A stretch of DNA of 64,000 bases from Kappaphycus alvarezii (taxonomy: Eukaryota > Rhodophyta > Florideophyceae > Gigartinales > Solieriaceae), in contig NADL03000498.1 of NCBI GenBank assembly GCA_002205965.3, forward strand, positions 62,001 through 126,000, written 5' to 3'. The position numbers and the translations under genes were made by a program. The notes under the pieces were generated by a model. That model was not told the DNA's origin and ran no database searches. It was given only the letters and a program-made list of their open reading frames with translations. Shown piece by piece: positions 54,251 through 63,655 of the stretch (the stretch's first letter is position 1; every line of letters starts with the position of its first letter).

Positions 54251-54253
54251 TGC

Positions 54254-54630
54254 ACTAGCTAGTGTCTATCCGACCACGCACTGTCCTCATATGAGGCACA
54301 CTTTGTCCTCATATGAGGACAATTTCCGTTACATTTTGGAAAGGAAAACGTTTTGAAAGCCCGAAAGTTTTACTGGAAAAAAGGTTTTTTATGTTTAGTT
54401 ACAGGACAGTAATTTTTACTGTACATGCGCCCTCGTTTCTGAAACCCCCCACGATAATACGAACTATTCTACCTTCCAAAATGAAGTCGTTTTCACAACT
54501 TCTTGCAAAGAGCGGAAGCTGGTGAGGGAAAACTGGTCTAGCCTTCACCGAGGTCAACAATCTTGAAAAGTTTGTTTTGATCGGCCATCAACACTCATGA
54601 GGTCAACGGTCCAATAGACACTAGCTAGCG
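54254..54630. mobile_element. 377-bp TIR element, CTAGTGTCTAT ends, CTAG duplication
   Basis: The termini are CTAGTGTCTATCCGAC on the left and CTAGTGTCTATTGGAC read inward from the right. Both are preceded by CTAG, a candidate 4-bp target duplication. Just inside the left end TGTCCTCATATGAGG occurs twice and is itself palindromic. The same terminus bounds 22294-23926. There is no coding capacity. A G-run motif begins 10 bp outside the right end (54641). Confidence 0.6.
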
Positions 54631-54640
54631 GCGTGCAAAA

Positions 54641-55070
54641 GGGGGAAATTTTTGTGTTATTTTAATGTATGGGGAGATGTGGTCGGTTATATCCACGCTT
54701 TTGCATTGCTGCTTGTCTCTCCACTTATCTTTGATCAACACCGAGGCTGCATCTTGTTTACAGAGGAATATTCTGGAGAAAAGCTCGTAATGGGTCTTCA
54801 CAACGCTGTAAGAGGTCATGCTTAGCCACAACAAGGGTGTCATTGGCTGTCTGCACAGTCAGCGAAAAATCTGCCTACATTGTGGCGAAAAGCACACTCT
54901 TGAAATATTCAAGAATGGGGCATCGATTTGGTTCTTGGGAAAAAAGGGGGGTGTCATTATTGAGATGTATAGATTAGCTAGGACCCATTTGGAGTTGCAA
55001 TCTGCATGTCATATGAAATACATGGGGAAATGTTTGGGTGCTTTAATTTTTTGAAAGATTTGGTCGGTTG
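54641..55070 (+). repeat. Two G-run terminal motif copies
   Basis: Copies at 54641 (GGGGGAAATTTTTGTGTTAT, then TGGTCGGTTATATCCACGC) and 55024 (GGGGAAATGTTTGGGTGCTT, then TGGTCGGTTGG) have the same orientation. Between them, and on to 55150, no gene is recognised. Confidence 0.5.
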
Positions 55071-55151
55071 GGGCCCGCGGTATCTTAAAGGGTTACCGAT
55101 GACGGAGAGTCCTATCTGCCAGCAAAGTTACCTGGAGCATACCACGAGATA

Positions 55152-56052
55152 TGCCCGCCCCTTACTCATCCTTCTCCCCACCAGCTTCTAACCCCTCCAG
55201 GTCGGCAGCGACATCACCGACGTCTTCCCCGTCCGAAGAGTTGAGATCATACCAGTCCATCCAGCGAGCAGGCACCCACAAATGCTCCGTGCCGCAGGGT
55301 CCCATCACAGGCAGTTCAGTGTCCTTCTCCGTGGCCGTAATAATCCCACTCTCGCGCCATGACGTCTGGCCATAGACGCCTTTGGGTGTTGTTTGGTAAT
55401 CGGCGGCTTACTCCAATGTGGAAGAGTAGAGCTTCCCGCCACTAGGTAGCGGGCGCGGGGTGTTCGGTACCACAGGGTAGTTCACAATGGGCCTGTTTCT
55501 TTGGGGAACAGACAGAGCCAAGTGAGAATCCGACCTTAAGCCATCAAATATTGCGAACAAAAGGTCCCTCACGGAGCGGTTCAAACCACGCGTTGCTGTC
55601 TTGGACGCTTTCACACGAGATAGCAGATCGCATATGAGTGCCGCCATCACGTGACCGATCCCGTAGTCACGCCACACAGTTACATTGTGCAGGCGGGTGA
55701 ACCGTTGGAGTTCAGACACGAGGTGCTTGACCTGTGCATGTAACCCGTTGAGGTCTTGTTTCGGTTCACGGGGCAGGAACGGGCGTCACTTTCTAGATTG
55801 TCTGGAAAAGCATGGGATAGACCGCATATATCTTCCAAGAGTATAACACCCAAACCTTTTTCCTCTTTCTAGAGCGAAGTAGACCAGTCGCAAGTAGAGG
55901 AAAGATTCTCCGGGCGGCTTAAGCTTCCGCGGGATGTCCGACCAAGCGGCCTCCGTCCTCGCAAAAGGTGCTGCGGGATCCTCCGGGGTGTCCAAATGCC
56001 AGTCTCCTTCATCCTCGCCTTCCTCTCCGCACTCGTCTGACAAGTTGAACAT
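55152..56052 (-). pseudogene. Host-like gene remnant of unknown function
   Basis: Minus strand: MFNLSDECGEEGEDEGDWHL and DTPEDPAAPFARTEAAWSDI (56052-55870), then an inserted G-run motif copy (55862-55810). Then REPKQDLNGLHAQVKHLVSE, VTVWRDYGIGHVMAALICDL and RDLLFAIFDGLRSDSHLALS. An in-frame TAA follows at 55410-55408, then PKGVYGQTSWRESGIITATE, HLWVPARWMDWYDLNSSDGE and an acidic end at about 55152. Protein-like text continues in the same frame across the stop. No family is recognised. Confidence 0.45.
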
Positions 56053-56059
56053 GGGGATA

Positions 56060-56540
56060 GTATTCTCAAGGTCGCAAGGGGTGAAGTGTCCTCAGAGGTA
56101 ATATTTCCCGTTTTGGTCTTATTAATTACATGTACCGATGGTCGAAGCAATGTACAAATCATTGCTGTAGAATGCTAGCACCAGCAGCAGTCAAAAGAAC
56201 CATGGCTGTTTCTTTAATGTTTGAAAAGTGCGGGTTAGCTTTCCCCGGTGTATGCTAGACGTTTTCAGGATAATGGGTAATGTTTTTTAAAAAAGTTCTT
56301 GGCAATTGATTTTCACACTCTCGTTTATAGCAATAACTTTACACAATGTTACAACGTCGGTACTGCTTTTGCACACTAAGAAACTATCCTTTTCGATGAC
56401 GTCGACAGTAAGCACGCTCTTAATTGCAAGTACGAAGATGCTCAGACCCGACGTCACAATGTCCTTCGCAATGCTCGGCACCGCTTTTTTAAGGATGTTG
56501 GCAATACCGTTCTACTCAAACACCCCCTTCCATCTAGCTC
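56060..56540. other. Short repeat copy, otherwise nothing recognised
   Basis: 56211-56284 matches the 40880-40962 repeat (TTTCTTTAATG, AAAAGTGCGGGTTAGC, CCCCGGTGTATGCTAGAC). The remainder shows no domain. Confidence 0.4.
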
Positions 56541-57015
56541 CACCTCTGCTTCTTCGCCTTCGGCGCTTCGTGTTGACGATTACATTCCAGGGGCTTACGG
56601 CCTCGATCACGGCGATCTAGCCTTGGATCTTACTGTCTCCCATCCCCTCGTCCAGTCCAGAGTCCACCAGGGCACTCTGTGCGGAGCCGCCGCCGCAGCC
56701 CTCGCCGAACGGTCCAAACATTCACACTACGGGGATGTTTGCCGTTTTTCCGATATCCTGCCTATTCCAATCGGCATCGATATCTATGGTGCCCTCTGGC
56801 CCGAGGGCGTACAGTTCTTCCGCCGCCTTACAGCCCACGCCGCTAGGCGCCGTGATTCCCCTCCCCGTTAAGAGTTTCACGATTTCGTTTCACGTTTCAC
56901 CTTTTGCCTGTACTGCATGCAAGCCAGTCAGGTCCTCTCCCGACGTCTGTCTAATTAGTTTCTATCCTACTTCTCCACGCGCCTCTGAGTGCTTGCTCCC
57001 ACCGCCGTAAAGATG
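56540..57015 (+). pseudogene. RLE-element C-terminal endonuclease-like region and tail
   Basis: Plus strand: LRVDDYIPGAYGLDHGDLAL then DLTVSHPLVQ, CGAAAAALAERSKHSHYGDV, SDILPIPIGIDIYGALWPEG, VQFFRRLTAHAARRRDSPP, stop, and EFHDFVSRFTF. D-x-T-V-x-x-P followed by A-x-x-E-x-x-K...Y...C and then G-I-D-x-Y-G is the same block order as the 7149-7745 copy. The pattern would fit a PD-(D/E)XK nuclease fold; that is inference. One frameshift near 56620 and one stop near 56868 are visible. The tail ends near GCCGTAAAGA. Confidence 0.65.
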
Positions 57016-57427
57016 TTACCCCTTCCCCCCTTCAATGACTGGTCCATTATGAAAATTGACCAAATATTTTAATCTCTATCACGGTGTCCTACAGCGATGC
57101 TGAATTGTGGAGCAATATTTTATTGAGGCCCACAATTTATATTTATTGTGAATCATCAAGGAATAATTTCATCTATTTTACACTGGCCCTATTTTATGCT
57201 GAATTCAGTATGAAATAATTTTTATGTCCTACAGTTGGGTTTTTATATTATATAGGCTACAAGTATTGCATAAATGCTGGCAACAAATTATTATTTGGAT
57301 GAGTGCTTACCTGGAAAATACTGCAATAATTATTGCTGAGCCTGAATCATGTCTATCGAAATTATTGTACGGCTTACCTGATTTTGTAACAGTTTCACCA
57401 TGGTGTAGAGTATAAGTAGTCCTAGGT

Positions 57428-57600
57428 TGTTAGAAATACTTTTTTACATCCTTGGGCCATCGAAATATTCCCCTCAATCAGCTATCATTACATTTGGTTT
57501 TCTATTCATTATTCATTCTAAGTCCAATTGTGGCATTTATTTATTTATTCAAGTTGGAACTATTTATTTTTTGGATCTACCTACCCCAATTATTTTTGCA
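57428..57600 (+). repeat. Candidate 5' LTR of GalEa-like copia
   Basis: It begins TGTTAGAAATAC and ends TTATTTTTGCA, immediately before a copia-type primer site. A length of 173 bp would suit the short LTRs of GalEa-type elements. There is no second LTR to confirm it, because the element is truncated at 60.9 kb. Confidence 0.4.
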
Positions 57601-57613
57601 GTTATGGGCCCAG
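57601..57613 (+). other. tRNA-iMet anticodon-type PBS containing the gag ATG
   Basis: GTTATGGGCCCAG is identical to the core of the primer site at 42098-42110 and complementary to the anticodon arm of initiator tRNA-Met. The ATG at 57604-57606 inside it opens the gag frame. Confidence 0.6.
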
Positions 57614-60600
57614 ATCGCCCCGAAATTCCTTCAAGGCCGAAATTTTCATTGGATCTTCGCACGACTCATTGGACGGATGGTAAAGGACCTCAAGAAAAAT
57701 ATTTTGATGCTGCTCACAAATGGAAATCTGTTTATGATTTATTACCAGCATCAAATTCTAGTAAGGTTCCTAAGGCAGCACAAGGTCTTGTCTTACAATC
57801 ACAATTATTTGGACGAGCTCTTAATATTTGTAAGAAAATTCCAGACAAAGAAATTCAGTCTGAAAATGGTGCATTAGCGATTGCTAACGCTATTCATAAG
57901 GTGGATCCTCTATCATCTATATCAGATACATTTCAAAAATTCTTAGATCTATTGCACACTACTCGTGGTGATAATGAGTCTTTCAATAATTTTGAATCAC
58001 GGTTTGATGCTCAAATTGCCCGATTTCATTCATCTGCTGGCACTTCAAAATTACCTGAAGCACTGTTATCATTTTTACTCCTGGCTAATTGTAAAATTGA
58101 TTCAAATCAGCTAGTATCTATTTTGGCTGCTGCTTCTTCGAAGCATGAAGAAGAAGCCGATTTGGAAAAAGGAAAAATCCTATAATTAATCAAGTATTCA
58201 GAAATATCATCTATTATTCGTTCATGTGATAAACCAAAAAATACAAATCAAACATACGGAAATTCTCAAAAATATATCTTTTCAAGTCAATCAAATATTA
58301 CATACGGAGAGAAGAAAAATTTCAAGAAAAATAATAAGCAAAAATTATCTCCTGAAGACTTTGCTGCGCTCAAGGCAAAATCAACTTGTGACCGATGTGG
58401 ACAAATTGGCCATTGGGCCTATGAAAAAGATAAATGCAAGGTTGTGGAAAATTATCATAAAGATTCATCATCTAGAATGGGAAATGTAGAAAATATCAAA
58501 GACAAAAATGATTCTGGTTCTTTAACATTTTATATGGTAAAAAAGGTGCTTGATTCTTCGTCAAATGAGTTTTACCCAGGTCCGTTACTTGATGATGGAG
58601 CACCGTATAGTGGAATGGGGATTGTTTAATTACGACCACTTTCGAAATTTATTTTACCGGAATGGAATGGAAATCTGGATGACCTTCCTGAATGTATCAA
58701 GGACACGCCTTTCTTGCAATATGGAAATGGTACCCACTGAAGCGAAAAAAGAAAAATTATTGGTTCAATATTTTTATCAGCTATTTCAGACAATGGAAAT
58801 CAGGTTAAAATAAGGCATCTAATAATCAGTGGATCATCACAATGGGTTATTGGAAGAAATATCACAAGAAAATCAAATATTATTCATATGACAGACAAAC
58901 GCATAGAGTTCAATTCCGCAAATAATTCAATCGATTCGATAACATTGGTGTACCATGGTCATCATTGTTATGTACCCGGAAATATATTTATACAATCATT
59001 CGACCCTATTGAAAATTCATTTCTATCAGCAATTTGTTCCAACAATATCAATACATCAAAAAATATATCTTGGGCTGAAAAGAAGAAAATAATTAATAAG
59101 GTTCACAAACATGTATGTAGTCACTCAAATTATGATGATATAAAACTATTGTTACAAAGAAATTTTATAGGGGACGATGAATGCAAAAAATATTTATCAA
59201 GCATAATTGACCCCTGCAAATTTTGCGATGTCACAAAAAACCATGTCATCCTCGTGCAGTATCTTTAAGCTCTATATCTCGCGGATTTAATGAATTGGTG
59301 TGTGTAGATCACTTTTTTTGTGGAAAAAGTGGATATTTTCACATTATGGACTCAGCTACCAGGTATTCAACTGGTTCAATAGTGCACTCATTAAAGATAA
59401 AAAATTGCATTAATTTTATTGAGGCTATCTGGTTAGCACCATTCAGGGACCTTAAAAATTTAATGGGAGATCAGGCGTTTGAAAATGATATTTTCAGAAG
59501 CTATCTTGAGGAAAGAGGGATTTCATTTTTTCCTATTGGTTCCCACCCCCACAACAAAAATTTTATTGAGTCGAAACACAAAATATTGAGAGACATTTAT
59601 ATCCGTTCAAAATTATTCGATTCTCCTGCAAGTAATACGGTTCGTATTGCTCGAATGTTTCAAATATCGAATGATTTATATGGAAATGATGTTGTTTCTT
59701 AATACGAGCTTGCCATTGGTCAAATTCGACCCATCAATAATTCTGGTCCTCGAAGTATACCAAATGAATTAAGAGAAGCTCATAATGAGCTAATAGCCAA
59801 GAGTAAATTAAATCTTATTCTAAAGTCAAAGTCTTTGACCGATATTCCAATTAATGTTGGCGATATTGTGGAAAGCTTTACTCATCTACCAAATCAAAAA
59901 AGAGGATCTTGGTCATCGCCCAAACCAGTACTGAAATTCGACAAAAAATCTATTATCGTCACAGTACCTGGATCCAATGGAAAATTTATACATGCGGCAA
60001 ATGAAGATGTTAGACATTCCGTTTCATCTAATGAACTATCATAACAAATTCAAAAGGCAAATGATTTATTGAATCAATCTATTGAATACTCTGTGGAAGC
60101 TATTTCTGATGAAATGATTATTAACGAAGTGAAGAACGTGTGCGAAAACAATTTTGACGATCATTCTGATGATGGCAATTTTCACCAAAATATGAATGCT
60201 GATGTCGAAAAATATAATGAATCAGAAAGTGATGGAAATTTATCAGAATCTAATAATATATTATCTCTTGAACATGTTCCGATTGAATGCAAACTTAATT
60301 CCCTACACCCTGAAAATTTAATTCATATCCCTGTTGATGAAAATGGTGGAATTGATGCGCATGAAATTGAGTTGTTACCTGGAACGGAATTGAAATCATC
60401 TGAACAAAAGGATCTAAGTTTTTATCATAAAAGGTTTGGATCTGAAGAATTCTTACTTCATGAAGCATCTAGACGTCCATCTCATATTATTTCAAATGCA
60501 TAAAATACGGAAGAAAATATTTTTCTCAGTACCTGTTCAAAAAATCATGTTTCAAAAATTCCTCCCGACTCGAATGTAATATCCAGTCACGTTTTATACA

Positions 60601-60890
60601 AAATAAAAATTTTGGATGATGGAAAATATTATTGCAAGGCTCGAATTGCTCCGCATGGAAATAAGGACAAGGAGAAAATAATTTGAGAACTGATTCGGAA
60701 TCTTGTTCTCCGATGGGAATTAGAATTCTCTTATCAATTGCTACAATTTTTAAATGGAATTTATAAAAGGTTGATGTAAAGTCTGCTTTTTTACAATCTG
60801 GATCAGCATTACGAGATGTTTATATAACAGCATAGCCTTTTTTTTTTATTACACCCTGGACCATGAAAATTATCGAAGGCATACCTCTTA
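57604..60890 (+). pseudogene. GalEa-like Ty1/copia gag-pol, truncated in RT
   Basis: From the ATG at 57604 one frame runs through gag (MGPDRPEIPSRPKF; KLPEALLSFLLLANCKIDS), a zinc knuckle (CDRCGQIGHWAYEKDKC near 58390), protease (LLDDGAPYSGMGI near 58600; SSQWVIGRN near 58840) and the integrase zinc region (HKHVCSHSNYDD; CKFC near 59220). After one frameshift near 59240 the integrase core follows (VCVDHFFCGKSGYFHIMDSA; MGDQAF; NFIESKHKILRD). Then come VGDIVESFTHLPNQKRGSWS and RT (KIKILDDGKYYCKARIAPHG, then FLQSGSALRDVYI near 60800). In-frame stops at about 58183, 58627, 58738, 59700, 60042, 60501 and 60684 kill it. The KARIAPHGN and DxGAPYSG words point to the GalEa/PyRE group. Confidence 0.8.
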
Positions 60891-61238
60891 GCAGAACCTA
60901 AACTGAGTCATAAAGAAGCAAGTTAGTTGGAAAATATGTGAAACCTTCGAATATTTCTAATCAAACTCGAGCCTAAACAAAGCAAAATTTTGGTAAACGC
61001 ATTATCATGAGCTCCTAAACTGATGTGAAGAGATCATAACGTTTCAGAGAATGACTTTGAGGTTCTCCACATTGATACAGGTCAGATAATTCTTCGCTAT
61101 GATGAAGACCAGCTCCTCGGTCTAGTGATAAAGGCCACAGAGGGAGAATGACCAAAAAATGAGATCAAGAAGCAGTAATTTGGGAGAATTATGTAGACTC
61201 TTCGGAAAGAGGATATCAGTATTTTCTACAGTGGAAAG

Positions 61239-61766
61239 TTGTGTGCGCCGATAAGGTCGGTGTCGGATATTTTGCAAGTTGCTAGCGACTGCAAAGTTGT
61301 TGGATATTTCAAATATGCAAAGATACTGTCAAGACTAGAAAACTTCCACTGGAAACATAAAAGAAGGGGGTTTCGAAATTACTGTGAAGTATGTCTTAAT
61401 TTTCAGCAGTGTAAGGACTATAATCAAGAGAAGTTTACAGATCCAATGTCGCCAGAGCTGCTTGACCAGAGATAACGATCACTAGTCACATATTTCATTT
61501 TGAGGCTAATCATGACGAAGAGAGGTCACGAATAAACTAAGAACTCGGCTGATCGACCTACTCATCGAGACCATTTTATGAAATCGAAAACATCAGATTA
61601 TGCTGAAGACACGGCTAGGGAATTGTTTTCGAACTTCCTGCAGAACTACAGGTCTCCGGAAAGTTTGACAGCAGATAGGGATAGAAAGTTCATTTTAAAG
61701 TTTTGGAAGACACTGATGAATCGTTGTGGCGGGAAACTTAGAATTTCTACTATCAGACACCCTTAA
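61239..61766 (+). pseudogene. Integrase fragments of second chromovirus
   Basis: Two open pieces carry the HH-CC zinc domain (H lost or altered at the first position, CEVC and FHWKH retained) and the second catalytic Asp in ADRDRKF, which is closer to the canonical word than the ATDGKF of the first element. The third block with Glu is frameshifted after HP (61766). Confidence 0.7.
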
Positions 61767-62314
61767 ATAGATGGCGCTTTATTATCAATGGGATGGTCGA
61801 GAAATATCTCCGATGTTATTGTTGGTATCTTCAGGATGACTTGGGTGAGCAGCCACCATCTACGTAATTTGAATACAACTTGACGGTGAGCGATGATCTG
61901 GATATGTCACTGTTTGAGCTGGGAATCAGATGTACAATTAAATAACCAATAGAATATTTGAATAGCAGCAACATACTTCTTCGGAGTTTCAACGAATTTC
62001 TTGTCAAGCTCAAGGTTTCAAGGTGATAAGGTCGACACAAAGACATGGATCAATTGCTTATTGTTTACTGATATGTATTCCGGGTCTCAAGATTCGAAAA
62101 AGCTTGATACGCGAAGATTTTGGCCATTTGGGGTAGAGGAGCTCATTGGTAAGACTTCTGTTCGAGAGGATCAACCTGCTCACATTTACATCTATCCAAC
62201 CATTCATATCATCCATAAAAGAACGCATGAAGCAGCCCGACGACATTTTGTGCAGATTCCTCCTGAGCCTGAACCGCTTCAAATGCCTTCTAGAACATAA
62301 AAAGAAAATGAGGC

Positions 62315-62420
62315 TTTTTAGCTCATGAGAGAGATGCTCGTGGATACAAGTTCCTGGTTTCAATGCGTGGTGATCCATGTCATGAAGCGGAATGGCAACC
62401 ATATGTAAGATATATCTGTT
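62315..62420 (+). pseudogene. Chromodomain of second chromovirus
   Basis: The frame reads AHERDARGYKFLVSMRGDPC then HEAEWQPY. It is better preserved than the copy at 13950-14160 and shares Met instead of Trp in the M-R-G word. Confidence 0.7.
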
Positions 62421-62515
62421 ATGGTAGCTGAGGATTTTCAGCAGTGTATTCGGAAACAAAATATAATTGCGCAGTATACTTGAACAGTACGTCAGTAAGA
62501 TGGGGACCTAAATAG

Positions 62516-62983
62516 TGTAACAATGTATCTATTACACAGTTGTGGCACAGTGGTGTAATAGAGACTTGTTTGCTTTCATTACTCCAGTTCTCCATTAAAA
62601 GCTGGTAGCGCAGATAAATTTAATCGCCTTGCATGATTGTAGAAGATCATTGTAACCGAATACCGGTTTGATTGCTGCGTATTTATTCTTTCAACTTTTT
62701 TTTGGCACAGAGCCCCGTCTTATGCTGTTATTGACCTTTACATGCTATTGATAGCACCATTCCATAGTTGTAGTTCTAGGTTCTAGTAACTTCTACCAAG
62801 TTAGAAAAAGTATAGAAGTTCTAGAGTAGAGCCAAGGTACTTTGTATAAAAGGGGGTTTCATCTGGTTTCCTGTGAGAAACCAGGTACACTCCAGTGGCC
62901 CTTTCCAACCAATTTTTAGAAATACATTTTCATCGTCTCCACCGTACTTTTAGCAGAGAAACGGTAGCTCCTTCTCTGTCTCA
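62516..62983 (+). repeat. 3' LTR of second chromovirus
   Basis: It starts TGTAACAATG and ends TCTGTCTCA. It has a TATA box at 62845-62851 and a hairpin at 62863-62884. The spacer equivalent 62565-62588 (CTTGTTTGC and on) has the orientation of the 14231-14254 spacer, with 17 of 24 matches. Its left arm is rearranged into an extra small palindrome. Confidence 0.75.
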
Positions 62984-63164
62984 GACGCGGTACAGTCTAC
63001 TTAAGGCGATCCGATGAGATGTCCTCGCTTCTGGATTTAGACTGTAAGCAAGATCCTACTTGCTAGTACAAAGACGGTAAAAGGCGAAGTCAAAATGCTC
63101 TTTTCAATGCTTTGCACAGCTTATGAAAGGAAGCTCGCATTAACGCTATACTGGAACAAACCCT

Positions 63165-63655
63165 CCACCTAGCTCCAAATTTACTTCTTCGCTTTCGATG
63201 CTTCGTGCTGAAGTCTACATTCCAGCGGCTCATGGTCTCGATCACCGCGATCTAGTCTTTGGGTTTACTTTCGCCCATCCCCTTTTCCAGTACCGATTCT
63301 GCCAAACTGCCCTATCCGGAGTTTCTCCAGCAGCCCTAGCCGAACTTTCTAAACAATCGCACGACAGGGAGTTTAGCTGTTCCTAGGATACCCTGCATAT
63401 TAAAACAGGCATCGACATCTAGGGGGCCCCCGGGCCAAAAGGCTGTCAGTTCTTTCGCTGTCTTGCTGCTTAAGCAGCTAGGCACCATAGTACCCATCCC
63501 AATCAAGTGTTTCAAGATTTTGCTACCCGCTTAACGTTTTTGCCTTTAAGGAATGGAAGCCTGTCAGGCTCATTACCGGCGCCTTTCTGATTATTTCATA
63601 TCCTAATTCTCTTCGCGGGCTCTGAGAGCATGTTCCCATTGCCGTAAAGAGTTTT
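63165..63655 (+). pseudogene. RLE-element C-terminal region and tail
   Basis: The frame reads MLRAEVYIPAAHGLDHRDLV, FGFTFAHPLFQ and SPAALAELSKQSHDRE. Later frames give the equivalent of GLDHGDL...D-x-T-x-x-HP, then GPKGCQFFRCLAA. The tail words GGAAGCCTGTCAGG and CATTGCCGTAAAGA match 56920-57015. Frames change at least twice. Confidence 0.6.

Larger units (their letters stand above)
60960..62983 (+). mobile_element. 3' half of a second chromovirus
   Basis: Alignment with 12540-14668 starts near 60960 (CGCATTATCATGAGCTCC versus CGCATTATCCCGAGCTCC). The integrase zinc region is at 61239-61475 (VSDILQVASDCKVVGYFKYA; FHWKHKR; CEVCLNFQQ). The core is at 61578-61766 (TADRDRKFILKFWKTLMNRC). The chromodomain is at 62315-62420 (GYKFLVSMRGDPCHEAEWQP) and the 3' LTR at 62516-62983. 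The 5' half is missing; it abuts the truncated GalEa-like element. Confidence 0.8.
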
